From positions 426,455 through 490,454 of the forward strand of contig LSRX01000514.1 of assembly GCA_001939145.1 (NCBI GenBank): DNA of 64,000 nucleotides. The letters run 5' to 3'. The DNA is from Symbiodinium microadriaticum. Its lineage: Eukaryota > Sar > Dinophyceae > Suessiales > Symbiodiniaceae. Under the pieces are notes generated by a model. The model was given only the letters and a program-made list of their open reading frames with translations, was not told the origin of the DNA and did no database searches. This document shows, piece after piece, positions 29,435 through 39,259 of the stretch (position 1 is the first letter of the stretch; each line of letters opens with the position of its first letter). Both the position numbers and the translations under genes were made by a program.

Positions 29435-29687
29435 ATGCCTGGGTTTCGTGTTATCTACGTACGGCGGATGGGAAGGGTACATGGGTAGTTCTCTAAATTA
29501 GGGTCCCTCTATAGATCCCCCAAATAGCACGGTACCCTTATCAAAAGGAGCCCGAACAAGGGACCCTAATTTAGAAAACTACCCGCATGATTCTGGGGCT
29601 AAATTGAACATTTCAGGGTTTGGGATTAAAGTTTTGGTGTTTGGGGCTTCAGGTTTTCGTTACAGAGTGTTAGGGTTTAGGGTTTAG
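29435..29687 (+). CDS. 48-codon frame restored across F3
   Basis: ATG at 29435 after TTGTAG|; 29435-29482 joined to 29589-29687 when F3 (+CAT) is removed. Reads MPGFRVIYVRRMGRVHDSGA across the join. The last third is TTTAGGG-derived, so the exon may end near 29617 (TTTCAG|G). Confidence 0.4.
29483..29585 (+). mobile_element. Inverted-repeat element F3
   Basis: Family F, 103 bp, GGGTAGTTCTCTAAATTAGG and inverse, flanked by CAT. Confidence 0.7.
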
Positions 29688-29719
29688 GATTGTAGTCCCT
29701 GACTTCCTTTTCTGGCAGG

Positions 29720-29800
29720 AGTCCTGCGTGACAGCCGGGGCGAGTTAATCTTGGAGTTCCAGCGCCCAAACGATCCGTCACTTGCCGCGCACGGGATTTA
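29720..29800 (+). CDS. Exon-like island ending at B11
   Basis: Acceptor TCTGGCAG|G, then VLRDSRGELILEFQRPNDPS and LAAHGIY. Interrupted by B11. Unknown. Confidence 0.45.
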
Positions 29801-29910
29801 CCGATAGTTTCCATTGTAGTTCCTTTTCTGGTTAACCAGCTTTTTTGGTTAGGATCCTGCAATATAAACTTGGATAGTGCAAAAAGGAACTACGACGGAG
29901 ACTACAGGTA
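29799..29910 (+). mobile_element. Diverged family B element (B11)
   Basis: Keeps GTAGTTCCTTTT / AAAAAGGAACTAC and TA at both ends; outer arms changed. Confidence 0.5.
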
Positions 29911-29928
29911 GAGGGTCTTATTGGGTTT

Positions 29929-30015
29929 TACCTGGACCCCCAAAAGTATGAAAAGATAATGGCCTTCCATAGGTGCTGGGCCATTATTTTTCCTACTTTC
30001 CGGGGTTTTCAGGTA
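29929..30015 (+). mobile_element. Single palindromic element M1
   Basis: 87 bp: TACCTGGACCCCCAAAAGTA with an imperfect inverse ending CAGGTA. Confidence 0.5.
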
Positions 30016-30138
30016 GGGCTTCTACGACTCAGGGCCAACATCAGGGTTTGGGTGATATTTGTTTCTCTACTAAAGCTGGGTGTTCCCCATGGTCTAGCCT
30101 TTAAAGCCCAACTTCGATCAGTCTCAATCAGCACATAG
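30013..30138 (+). CDS. Coding-like island
   Basis: RLRANIRVWVIFVSLLKLG, then LAFKAQLRSVSIST and stop. No ATG, unknown. Confidence 0.3.
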   Translation, partial: VGLLRLRANIRVWVIFVSLLKLGVPHGLAFKAQLRSVSIST

Positions 30139-30589
30139 GCCATAGGCAGCTGTGTCAAAACGTGCATCCAACTTTAAAGTAGCACTAGCTGCAGTCATGT
30201 AAGTAAAGATGTCTTAGCAAATCCGGTGCAGTGGCCGCAATGCCCGTTTGTTGTGTCAAGATGTGCATAAAGTGCCCGGGATCCACAGTGGAAGCAGCTT
30301 TGAGATAGTAGTGCTCACGCTGGTGTAGCGCAGCATGTTGATATGTAGGTATAAGTAATAGTACATAATAAATATTACTGGCACATTATAGGGATGAGTC
30401 ATATACAGATACACGAAAGTGTATCGTGTGTCTATATCCATATCTCTTTCCCACTCGCTCTCTCTCTCTCTCTCCTCTCGATTTGTCGATGCCTTCTTTG
30501 TATGCTTATACTTATATGTTACATACGCATTAGTTTTATGTTCAACGCTGCTCTCACGGGTAGTGCTATGATCACAGTACCACAGAAAC

Positions 30590-30735
30590 CCTGAACCCTA
30601 AACACCTAAACCCCAAACCCTAAACCCCTAAACTCTAAACCCTAAACCCCTAAACCCTAAACCCTAACCCCTAAACCCTAAACCCTAAACCCTAACCCCT
30701 AAACCCTAAACCCTAAACCCTAAAACCCGAACCCC
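30590..30735 (-). repeat. CCCTAAA-type array
   Basis: C-rich block of nearly regular units. Confidence 0.85.
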
Positions 30736-30737
30736 AG

Positions 30738-30813
30738 GCTCGACCTTCACACCGAGCTCTGCGAGCTGCTCTTGAGTCGCAACGAGGCAGGCATCTGCGG
30801 CTCCTGGATGAAG
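30738..30813 (+). CDS. Short island between opposite telomere-like arrays
   Basis: Between CCCTAAA (left) and TTTAGGG (right) arrays: LDLHTELCELLLSRNEAGIC then GSWMK. Acceptor CCCCAG|G, possible donor AAGG|GTGTTA. Another frame is open too. Confidence 0.4.
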
Positions 30814-30814
30814 G

Positions 30815-30893
30815 GTGTTAGGTGTTTGGGTTTAGGGTTTGGGGGTTTAGGGTTTAGGGTCTAGGGGTTTGGGTTTAGGGTTTCGGGTCTTAG
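30815..30893 (+). repeat. TTTAGGG-type array
   Basis: Its last unit, GGTCTTAG|GAT, supplies the acceptor of the next exon. Confidence 0.75.
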
Positions 30894-31037
30894 GATTTTG
30901 GAACAAATCCGGACTCGAGATTTCAGGATTATCGTATACAGGTCCTGTTGGGCGCTCTTGGGACTTGGGAGTTGCAGTTGGGCGCCGCCGGGTCTAACAA
31001 ATTTCAAGACCTCGATCTTTATCTGAGACATTCTCAG
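30894..31037 (+). CDS. 48-codon exon with clean splice signals
   Basis: Acceptor GTCTTAG|G, donor TTCTCAG|GTGGGT, exactly 144 nt, phase 0 at both ends. Reads FGTNPDSRFQDYRIQVLLGA, GTWELQLGAAGSNKFQDLDL, YLRHSQ. The acceptor lies in telomere-like repeat. Family unknown. One of the best-supported exons here. Confidence 0.6.
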
Positions 31038-31153
31038 GTGGGTAGTTACCGTTATAGGAGCCTTGTAGAAGGTCTATATACCTTATAGAAGCCTTTTAGA
31101 AGCCCTATATACCCTAAACTCCCCACCTGTAGTTTTCTTTAGTCTTTACCCAG

Positions 31154-31206
31154 GTCACAGAAGAAGCCTTCGCTGCTTTGGATCGAGAGGGTCGAGCCGT
31201 GCCCTG
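31154..31206 (+). CDS. Short exon-like island
   Basis: Acceptor TACCCAG| then VTEEAFAALDREGRAVP, which resembles EF-hand-type helices but is too short to call. Confidence 0.35.
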
Positions 31207-31216
31207 ATTTTTTAAG

Positions 31217-31332
31217 CACAAATCCTGGAACGGGGGCGAGAAGGACCCCTGCGTTCCTCCTCGTAGTGACGGTGAGTCAGGCTCAAAAGGCGTCAAGATG
31301 CAGGGCTCGCATTGCAGCTGCGCTTGTCCCAG
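31217..31332 (+). CDS. Exon with canonical donor
   Basis: Acceptor TTTTTAAG|, then HKSWNGGEKDPCVPPRSDGE and KGVKMQGSHCSCACPR, ending at CCCAG|GTGAGC. Another donor, GACG|GTGAGT, lies near 31272. Only about 10 bp after the previous island, so a frameshift may connect them. Confidence 0.45.
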
Positions 31333-31389
31333 GTGAGCGGTTTAGGGTTTAGAAAGACGGAAGACTCCGCGTGAGAGCGAGCCTTGCAG

Positions 31390-31648
31390 CTGCGGTGCTC
31401 CTGGACGGCACGGTGCAGAGGCAACATCCGTCGAAGAATCGCTGCCGCGTCCATGCCATGTCCTGGGGGTCATAACCCTATAGGGCTCCAAGTACACAAA
31501 CAGTACCTACTGTGGGGTCTAAAGTCTGTAAATAGTACCTACTTTGGGCTGTTCGGAGCCCCAGGGTAAAGGTTCTGTTGCACTGAGCTTTTACCTATGC
31601 AACCGAACATACATCGCATGCCGTGTCGCTACCTGCTATTCGTATTGA
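31390..31648 (+). CDS. 54-codon frame restored across A12
   Basis: Acceptor GCCTTGCAG|; 31390-31475 joined to 31570-31648 (165 nt) when A12 (+TAA) is removed. Reads WTARCRGNIRRRIAAASMPC, then GGHKGSVALSFYLCNRTYIA over the join, to stop. Unknown. Confidence 0.5.
31476..31566 (+). mobile_element. Inverted-repeat element A12
   Basis: Family A, 91 bp, flanked by TAA. Confidence 0.75.
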
Positions 31649-31649
31649 A

Positions 31650-32134
31650 GTCAGTATCAACAACAGGGAATAGGAGAAATGGCGTTTTGAGTTGATTAAA
31701 CACGTATGTACATGGGGACGTTCGGGGATAGTAGTGCCGACTGCACCTAAACTTGTCCAAGCTTGATCAGAGTCCTGCAGTGCTCATGACTGTAGCACAT
31801 TACACTTAAGATTCATTAATCACTTCAAACCCTGGACATGTAAACCATATCCTGGCAGTTCTTGCAACAAGCCCTCTACGATCAGCTACTTTAGTATACC
31901 TCGAGACCTCGAATCCGTCAGGCTGCATCTACAATACCTCAAACCCCTACACCCTGTGCTACACCCAGAATCCGAAACGGCCCTATAACATACCCAACAT
32001 GCCATCCGCAAAAAAGCAGATGCCTAAGTCTTCAAGCGCACTCTAATCCCCATAGCCTGTAGACCCCCCTAACTCTGAACCCTGCGCTGCCTAGCCCGAA
32101 ACCCGAAACCCAAACCGCATAGATGCAAACCCTA
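31650..32134. other. No gene seen
   Basis: Mixed-composition sequence with stops in all frames and a few degenerate CCCTAAA units after 31940. Nothing callable. Confidence 0.5.
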
Positions 32135-32223
32135 CCCTAGGGCTCCAAGTATACAAAGAGTACCTTTTTTGGGGTCTAAAGTCTGTAAAACAGTACCTAC
32201 TTTGGGCTTTTGGAGCCCCAGGG
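32135..32223 (+). mobile_element. Inverted-repeat element A13
   Basis: Family A, 89 bp; target duplication not preserved. A donor-like CAG|GTAAGT follows at 32237. Confidence 0.7.
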
Positions 32224-32343
32224 TGTAGGGTTCAGGTAAGTCTTACAAACTTCACCGTGCTACATTGTTTCTCACCCTGTGATACAGAAAAATGAGGGCA
32301 ACGGGTCTTTCGGCTCCTACTGAGGCTCCCAACTAAGTAAAGT

Positions 32344-32437
32344 TAGCCATAGGCCCCTAAGTAGTTCCTTTTTTGTGGCTTATGTTTAGAATCCTATAAA
32401 CGTAATCCCAAAAAGGAGCTACTTAGGGGCCTATATG
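32344..32437 (+). mobile_element. Inverted-repeat element B9
   Basis: Family B, both outer ends mutated (TAGCCAT / CTATATG). Confidence 0.7.
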
Positions 32438-32564
32438 CCGCAGCCCCGGCCTTAAAGAAAGGCACTCTCCGAGCCTTCAGGCTCTATAAATCTAGACCCC
32501 AGAGGCCCTACATCCTACATAACATATGTGTATATATACATTTTATATGGAAACCCACCCTACA

Positions 32565-32638
32565 CCCCACACCCTAGCCCTAAATCCTAACCCTAAACCC
32601 TAAACCCCTAAACCCTAAACCCTAAACCCTAATCCTAA
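32565..32638 (-). repeat. CCCTAAA-type array
   Basis: C-rich block. Confidence 0.75.
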
Positions 32639-32748
32639 GCCTTACACCCGAAAGACCGGCACCCCGCCAGGATCCAGGAGGAACATGCTCGGTCTCTCCT
32701 CACGCAGAAGGCCAAGGCGGGGAAGGACACAGCGCTTTGGTCTAGCCC
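32639..32748 (+). CDS. Exon-like island ending at A14
   Basis: KDRHPARIQEEHARSLLTQK then AKAGKDTALWS. Strongly helical, charged. Cut by A14. Confidence 0.45.
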
Positions 32749-32832
32749 TAGGGCTCCAAGTATACACAGTACCTACTTTGGGGTCTAAAGTCTGTAAGTA
32801 GTACCTTCTTTGGGCTATTTGGAGCCCCAGGG
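32746..32832 (+). mobile_element. Inverted-repeat element A14
   Basis: Family A, 87 bp; flanks not identical. Confidence 0.7.
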
Positions 32833-33112
32833 ATTATATGGATGGGACTTTCTGAAATTTAGGGTGCCTTACTTTGGGGTCCTTACAATAAGGATCCTCT
32901 GTTTTGGGTACTATAGTGGGGTCCCCTATTTTCGGAAACCCCCATATTAGGCTCTAGATTTTACAGGTGTTTTTCCTAGGGCTTTAGGTTCTGAAAGTTG
33001 CTGCAAGGGCTTAATTAAGTCTTAAGAAAGCTTAGAAGGATGAAGTCTTTTAGGTTCAGGGTTGGGGCTCTAGGGTTTAAGCGCGCTGGTGCGCTCGAAG
33101 TCCCAATTTCAG

Positions 33113-33244
33113 CTTTCGATCGAGGGCTTCTATGGCAGCTGGAACATTGTTGAAGCAAGAGACCACCAACAGTGGGCCGGGTTTCTGGTTGATGAACATA
33201 CACTAGGCTGCCATCGGAAGGAAACCACCTCATTCATCACATAG
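33113..33244 (+). CDS. C-terminal exon, unknown protein
   Basis: Acceptor CAATTTCAG|, then IEGFYGSWNIVEARDHQQWA, FLVDEHTLGCHRKETTSF, stop. 43 codons. The opposite strand has an open frame as well (33015-33233), but the plus reading begins at a good acceptor. Confidence 0.5.
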   Translation, partial: LSIEGFYGSWNIVEARDHQQWAGFLVDEHTLGCHRKETTSFIT

Positions 33245-33724
33245 CCCTACCATGGTAAGCCAACTATGCTCAACACCCGGTGAATTCTTGACAGCCACAC
33301 ATGACACTCCACAGGAACTTACCTGCAGCCCAAAACGCTTAAATCTAAAGGTTTGCTTACATGTTGTTGCTGTTCCGTAAACCCTTAATAAAAGACCCTA
33401 AACCCTTTCACCCTAAACCAAACACCCTAAACCCTAAAGGTTTGTGCTCAAGCCCAGAACAGAAGCCCTGAGGCACCACGCTCTACGCAATCCCTGATAT
33501 AGGGCTTAGGGTTTAGGGTAGCTCCCAGGCACCAGACCTATAGTAGGAGCCGGACTAAGAAGCCTCGGGTCTTTTTTTCGGGTTCAAAGATAGTAGGATT
33601 TAGGGTCTATAGGGCCGTAGGGGATATTTGAGGGTTCCTTGGGAAACCTTGGGCCTGCATTCCTGGCACCCCAGAATTCGCACCACCACCCTTTGTGTTT
33701 CTGAGTTTTAGGGGGTCTCGAATA

Positions 33725-34447
33725 GATGGCACCTGCAAAAAGTTACAATAATGCCATCTGGGTAAATTATAAATGCACTTTTCGGTTTGGGGGTTCTACA
33801 GAGCAACTAGATGGCACACGTCGGGTGTGTGTGTGCAGAGTGCGCTGCGTGAAAATGGCTTTGAAATGTGCTCTGCATGGGTTGTGATTTGAAATGGTTA
33901 GCGACGCTTGTGTGGCACGCGGCTCGTGGACCTTCTGCTCCTCCTCCTCCTCTCTTGCTCCTCTTCCTCCTCCTGATCCTCCTCCTTCTCCCTGCTCCAG
34001 CCCCCGCGCTTACTGCTCCTGCTCCTGCTCCGAAACACGGATGGAGATTAGTGGCTGCAGGCTGCAGGTCGGTAGAAGGTTGGAGGCTTGGGTTGGTGGC
34101 TAGTGGTATGATGTACGGGGCGTGTGCCATCTATGTGTGCTTGTGTGCAAAGTCCATTGGTAAAGAGAAAGATCTCGAGGAGGAGGTGCGGCATGTTCTT
34201 CATGCCTGTGTTTTGGCATTCCTCGCAGTTTTTCATGTTTTTCCTTGTTGGGAAAACGTCACTTCCTTTGAAAAGTTGGAAAGTTGTCCTTTTCGAAGTA
34301 TTCGGGTCTGGGTGGCTCTCTCTTGCCCGTGAGACTTCCCTGATTGTGGTCGTGTGTAGGGCGGCGTGTGCCATCTAGTCGTCGGTTTATACGTTCGGGG
34401 TGTGCTGCCTGTGAGAGTTGTGACACATGTGAATATGTATATGCTTT

Positions 34448-34478
<31 letters not shown>

Positions 34479-35030
34479 CTGTATATGTATGTGTACCGCC
34501 ACAAGCACCAGCACCAGCACCAGCGCCACCAGCACCACCAGCACCACCAGCACCTTCCTTTCGGGACCTGACTTGTTCAAACTCCGCTGTCGGTCTGACC
34601 TTTCCCGTAAGACGTGAAAGAAGAACAGGAGAGCAGCACACCTGAACCCTAAATTATATAAGCGTGTGCCATGTATATGTGCGGGGCCGCCGATCTCGTG
34701 AAAACACAAACTCCGGAAATTGGAGGCCCTAAACCGGATGCCGTGTCAGTTGTGGACATCCCAAGTACAACGAACATCGCAGGGCCCCGCCCCCACAGCA
34801 TCCACAGCCTCCCCCCACGTCCATGCGGAGCAAACCGGATGCCATCTAGCTGTGGTGGCTTGTGCCTCGGACCCGATGCGGCTTACCTTTTTCAAGCACG
34901 TTCGTGCGCACCGGCCGCTCCCAGCCCAAATACATGGCATACGCCCACGATTCCCCTCTTGGTTTTGTGCAATCGGAAATAGGCCGTTTGCCATCTAGTA
35001 TCGTGGAAAAGCGTGCGCCATCTATTCGAG
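33725..35030. repeat. Cluster of TGCCATCTA motifs
   Basis: About ten copies of TGCCATCTA or its reverse. TAGATGGCACACG at 33808-33820 is an exact inverse of CGTGTGCCATCTA at 34121-34133 and 34365-34377. Related copies: 33725, 33754, 34663, 34735, 34839, 34987, 35015. Open frames between them are low-complexity. Possibly ends of nested elements. Confidence 0.5.
34448..34556. repeat. (AT)n and (CACCAG)n microsatellites
   Basis: AT run at 34448-34470, CACCAG-type triplet run at 34498-34552. Confidence 0.85.
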
Positions 35031-35092
35031 ACCCCCTATAGAGGGAATGCACCCTAAACCCTAAACCCTAGACCGTAGGCCCTAAACCACAT

Positions 35093-35190
35093 ATATATAT
35101 ATATATATATAATTAATCTATATATATATATATATATAATATATATATATAGAGAGAGAGAGAGGGACAGAGAGAGAGAGAGAGAGAGAC
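35093..35190. repeat. (AT)n and (AG)n microsatellites
   Basis: Two AT runs and an AG run inside a CCCTAAA block. Confidence 0.85.
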
Positions 35191-35439
35191 CCTAAACCCT
35201 CAAGGAGCTTAGGGTTTAGGGCCAGGGTGACCGGGTTTCGGGCTTTCGGCCTGCAGCGTCGTAGGGCTTTAGGGTCTTGTCGGCTTTTGGTTTAGGGTTG
35301 CAGGGTTCAGGGGTTCTTAGCTCACAAAGACCCTAAACCCTAAACCCTAGACCTTAAACCCTAAACTAAAGCACTTAATGGGAGTATCAAGGCGTCAGGG
35401 TTTAGGCTTTTCCTGACTTGAGGAGTCGCGAAGGCCGAG

Positions 35440-35544
35440 AGCTTTAGGAATTGGGGTTTAGGGACTAGAGTTTAGGGCTTATAGGTTTTGGGGTTTAGAG
35501 TTTAGAGGTTTAGGGTTTATAGGGTTTAGGGTTTAGAGACTAGG
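35440..35544 (+). repeat. TTTAGGG-type array
   Basis: G-rich block up to the next island. Confidence 0.75.
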
Positions 35545-35643
35545 GTTACTGTACTACTACCAGGTGACGCCATGCAGGTACTCGGGAACCGGAACCGCTT
35601 CCACGACCCAACACCCATGATCCCGAGTGCACACACCAACTAA
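35545..35643 (+). CDS. Exon-like island
   Basis: VTVLLLPGDAMQVLGNRNRF then HDPTPMIPSAHTN and stop. ATG at 35569. Confidence 0.4.
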   Translation, partial: VTVLLPGDAMQVLGNRNRFHDPTPMIPSAHTN

Positions 35644-35702
35644 CTCCAAATCCAAGCAAGATGAACTTAGGGTTTAGGGTTTAGGGTATATGCTCCTGAC
35701 AG

Positions 35703-35820
35703 CAAGGCGCTTCTAAAAGAGCTTGGTGATTTCCTATTGCCACTCGCTCCTTGGCTTGCCTCCCGAGGGCGTGTAATTGGTTTCGCCTTCGTGTTTGAAG
35801 CAATCGACGACTTCCCGCAG
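35703..35820 (+). CDS. Exon between telomere-like arrays
   Basis: Acceptor CTGACAG|, then KALLKELGDFLLPLAPWLAS, GRVIGFAFVFEAIDDFPQ, donor-like CGCAGG|GTTTTG. TTTAGGG units lie within 20 bp of both edges. Unknown family; good amphipathic pattern. Confidence 0.5.
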
Positions 35821-35882
35821 GGTTTTGAGGGGTTTAGGATTCAGGGCTTAGGGCCCGCCGACGGCCCAATGAAAGAGTACTA

Positions 35883-35971
35883 CCCTGGCGCTCCAAGTAT
35901 ACAAAGAGTACCTACTTTGAGGTCTGAGGTCTATAATTAGTACATGCTTTGGGCTAATTGGAGCCCCAGGG
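35883..35971 (+). mobile_element. Inverted-repeat element A15
   Basis: Family A, 89 bp, flanks CTA and TTA (one mismatch). Joining across it gives the frame RVLRNNVDEKLLPKPGGC. Confidence 0.7.
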
Positions 35972-35987
35972 TTAAGAAACAACGTTG

Positions 35988-36363
35988 ATGAGAAGCTTCT
36001 ACCCAAACCCGGTGGTTGCCCGACTTCTGTCTGACTTCTCATAGGCCGTGTTCTAAATTAGGGTCCCTTTTAGGGTCCTTTTCTTTATAAGGGTGCCGTA
36101 CTATATTGGTGATCTAAACAGGGACCCTAATTTAGAGAACTACCCTCATGTTTTGAATTCCTGGCGTTGCAGGTTATGGGACTACCGCTCGGGTGGTGGG
36201 ATCTGGGAGCTAACTGTTAACTGATGATATAAATCCTGCATTACCTCAAGGGCCCTGAAACTATGGGATTTATAGTATATCCCTTAGTATGGATCATACA
36301 GGAGTTAATATCACCAACAGTACTTATGTGTTTTATGGTACCCCAGCAGAGTTTAGGTTTTAG
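35988..36363 (+). CDS. 52-codon ORF restored across F4 and D4
   Basis: ATG at 35988 to stop at 36361-36363 when F4 (+CAT) and D4 (+TA) are removed: 35988-36042, 36150-36212, 36323-36363 (159 nt). Reads MRSFYPNPVVARLLSDFSCF, LALQVMGLPLGWWDLGA, TYVFYGTPAEFRF. Hydrophobic, perhaps membrane-associated. Unknown. Confidence 0.5.
36043..36146 (+). mobile_element. Inverted-repeat element F4
   Basis: Family F, flanked by CAT at 36040-36042 and 36147-36149. Confidence 0.7.
36213..36320 (+). mobile_element. Inverted-repeat element D4
   Basis: Family D, flanked by TA at 36211-36212 and 36321-36322. Confidence 0.7.
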
Positions 36364-36683
36364 GGTTTAGGGTCCCGAAGTGTTATTCTAATCGTTAATG
36401 CATGAGTTATAATTACTATGAACCCTAAACCCTAAACCGGATTTTACACGATGAACCGTAGCTGGAAGGCAGTTCGGAGGGACCTAAAGTGGTTCCCCCT
36501 TCTTCTCCCTCAACTTTTGTCCTGACCCGTACAGATGACCCGACGCCCGAGCATCCTGGTTGTGGGGTTCAGGGATCGGGGCTTGGGTTGTGGGGCTAAG
36601 GGGATCAGGTTTGGGGTTGTGGGGTTTTGGGGTCGGGGAGTGGGGTTGTGGGTTTTTAGGGGTCAGGGTTGGGGATGTGGGGT

Positions 36684-36795
36684 TTAGGGATCAGGCTGCT
36701 TGGGAAGGATGCTGCTTGCCGGCTGCCGTGAAGCCCATACTCGCGGAGTCATCGGTCATCCCCTTCACACCCAAAGCCCGAGCCTGAAGCCTTAA
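36684..36795 (+). CDS. Coding-like island, frame ambiguous
   Basis: Two frames are open: WEGCCLPAAVKPILAESSVI and GRMLLAGCREAHTRGVIGH. I cannot choose between them. Confidence 0.25.
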
Positions 36796-37047
36796 ACTTC
36801 CTTCAATCCCCGAAATCAAGACCTCAATGTCTCAAGCCTCAAAAAGCCTAAACTTCTAAACCAGGCTCTCAACATCTCTCAACCTAAAGCCCAACACGTT
36901 GCGCCCCAATATTCTAGATCCCCCAAATCCTCAACTATAGAAAACCGTACAGGTTATAGAACCTTCATCGTAACGCTCCGAGGAACCCGTATAGAAACTT
37001 TAGAGGACCCCTCCAAAAACCCCGTATAGAAAGTTTAAAGGACCCCT

Positions 37048-37172
37048 CTACCCAGACCCCCGGGAGGACCTAAAAAGTAGATCCCCTAATTTGGGACCCT
37101 AACTACTAAAGGGTACTCTATAGGAACCCCTGAAGGGATCTACTTTCTAGATCCTCCCCAAAATCTGGGTAG
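37048..37172 (+). mobile_element. Inverted-repeat element H2
   Basis: Family H, CTACCCAGACCCCCGGGAGG and inverse, same core as H1. Confidence 0.6.
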
Positions 37173-37359
37173 AAACCCTTACAGAACCCGCATCACGACC
37201 CCTTGGTGGAACCCTTTATAAGAGATCCTTCACGGGGTACTCGAAGGGCTCCTTTAAGGGTCTTTTTAAAGGAATCCCTCTAGAAACCTTAGCCCTACAA
37301 CTCCAGCGACTCATACTTTAAGGCTTTCGGGCCTAAAGACCATACTGTGTGTATGTATA

Positions 37360-37430
37360 TATATATATATAGCTTTCTGGAGAGTGCTGTATATATATAT
37401 ATATATTAATATATACATATATATATATAA
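37360..37430. repeat. (AT)n microsatellite
   Basis: AT runs with short interruptions. Confidence 0.85.
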
Positions 37431-37559
37431 GATGCTTTTGACATATTTTGAGCCGTATTTAGGGTACAGGAATTCCCTCTCGCCCTTTGCTTTCCAGGAC
37501 CTTCGTTTCGGCCTGCCAACTCCCAGCCTTAGCCTGCCTCCCTCGCATGGGTTATTAGG

Positions 37560-37800
37560 GTGCAGGGTTTAGGTATTACGATTTTTAGGGTTTAGGGTTC
37601 CGGGTTTAGGGATTACGATTTTTTGGGTTTAGGGTTCAGGGTTTAGGGATTAGGATTTTGGGTTTAGGGTGCTGGGCTTGGGGTTTTGGGATTAGGATTT
37701 TGGGTTTAGAGTTCTGGGCTTGGGGTCTAGGGATTACGATTTTTTGGGTTTAGGGTTCTGGGCTTGGGGTTTTGGGATTAGGATGTGGGTTTAGGGTTGA
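37560..37800 (+). repeat. TTTAGGG-derived tandem array
   Basis: Five units of about 46-50 bp with GGGATTACGATTTTTTGGG and TTCTGGGCTTGGGG. Confidence 0.75.
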
Positions 37801-38184
37801 GGAAGTTCAGGGTTTTGTTTGTTTAGCTTCGGTGTTTCGGCTCTATGCCACAAAAGTTACTACAAGGGCAAGGGTACCTGGAAGTTACAACAAGCATCTG
37901 GGGAGGGTTACAATAATACCCTAAGCCCTAAACCCCAAAACTTGGGGCTTACGGCTTCAAGATTTATCGGGTTTTAGGGATTACTTGGACCCTAAAGAAC
38001 TTATTTCTCAGCAGGTTTAGAAGGACATCATATCAGTTGGAGCCCCCTAATTAAACCCTAAACCCTATAAAGGTAGGTTTTATACGGTTACGGTAGGGCT
38101 TATGGCTACGGAGTTTACGGTTAAGCGGGTAGGCTTGAGGGATTGGGGTTCTGGGCCTGCGGTTCAGGTATGCCGTGCAGGGAT

Positions 38185-38465
38185 TGGGGTTTCTGGTTTA
38201 GGGCTTATAGGGCTTGTAGGGTTTAGGGTTTATAGGGTTTAGGGTGTATAGGGTTTAGGGCTTATATAGGGTTTAGGGGTTTATAGGGTCAGGGTTTATA
38301 GGGTTCAGGGTTTAGGGTTTAGGGGTTTATAGGGTCAGGGTTTATAGGGTTCAGGGTTTAGGGTGTATAGGGTTTAGGGCTTAGGGCTTATATAGTTTAG
38401 GGTTTAGGGTGTATGGGGTTTAGGGCTTATAGCTCTTAGGGTTTATAGGGTTTTTAGGGTGTAGG
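38185..38465 (+). repeat. TTTAGGG/TTTATAGGG array
   Basis: Long G-rich block with longer-period structure (TTTATAGGGTCAGGGTTTAT). Confidence 0.8.
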
Positions 38466-38726
38466 ACGGTATTAAGCAACCTCATTGAGTCGGTCAGTAG
38501 CCCACCGAAGCCCCAGGCCCTGATGAACCCTAAGCCAAAACCCTGAAGGCTAAGCCTTATCAACTCTACTTGGGTATCCGAAAATCCTACCATTTTTTTA
38601 AGGTTTAGACCCCATAGTTAAGGGGTCATTAACCTACTATTTCGTAGGGCTTGGGGGCATACAGGTAAACCCTAAACCTTTAAACCTAAGCCCAAAACCC
38701 CTAAACCCTAACCCCCAAACCCTGTC

Positions 38727-38954
38727 CCTTCAAGGCATGCCTTGGATGCCTCAAAAGAGCCCCAAACGGAAGACCCGGCCAGGCAAGTGAGTCCCCGGCC
38801 GGATTGGGGATGTATGCAGGAGGCCTTTTGGCGTAAAGTGACTCCCGTGGGCTTGACGGCGTTGGGGGGTGTTGGTCTAGGGCCTAGGGTTTACGTTTCA
38901 GGGTTCGGGTTTAGGGGTTTAGGTTTGGATTTAGGGACTGGGGGTTCAAATTAG
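38727..38954 (+). CDS. Coding island, C end in repeat
   Basis: DASKEPQTEDPARQVSPRPD, then WGCMQEAFWRKVTPVGLTAL. From about 38875 the frame runs into TTTAGGG repeat. A GC donor CCAG|GCAAGT at 38784 is possible. Confidence 0.4.
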   Translation, partial: PSRHALDASKEPQTEDPARQVSPRPDWGCMQEAFWRKVTPVGLTALGGVGLGPRVYVSGFGFRGLGLDLGTGGSN

Positions 38955-39035
38955 GGGTCAGGGTTCAAGGCTCAAACCCAAACCCTCAACCCCAAAGCCC
39001 AAAACCCGAAACCCTAAACCCCAAAACCCTAAACT

Positions 39036-39173
39036 GCATTGGGTGGCTAGCGTGGGAGTCGTCTCGGGCTCTCGGAGCATCAAAGTCTGCTTTGGTATAG
39101 CCGTCCGGCCTCGATGTGTAAACTTCTGTTGGCGAAACTTCTTGAAGGACCCGGGACTCGCAAAGATCTGAGG
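39036..39173 (+). CDS. Coding-like island, strand ambiguous
   Basis: Plus: GSRSIKVCFGIAVRPRCVNF then CWRNFLKDPGLAKI. The minus strand (38986-39264) also has a long frame (SRVLQEVSPTEVYTSRPDGY). Unresolved. Confidence 0.3.
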
Positions 39174-39259
39174 AGGTTCTACCCGATAGCCTAAAAATCT
39201 TAAGTGGGTTCGAGGTAATGTAACCCTGATTCGGTTCACTTATCCTGCTTCTCGCCCTA

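Noticed and set aside
33807..34332. Leu/Pro/Ala-rich frames on both strands
   Set aside because: Low-complexity CTCCTC repeat; the composition does not look like a protein.
34233..34709. 158-codon minus frame
   Set aside because: Built on AT and CACCAG microsatellites, giving Val/Leu and Tyr/Ile runs.
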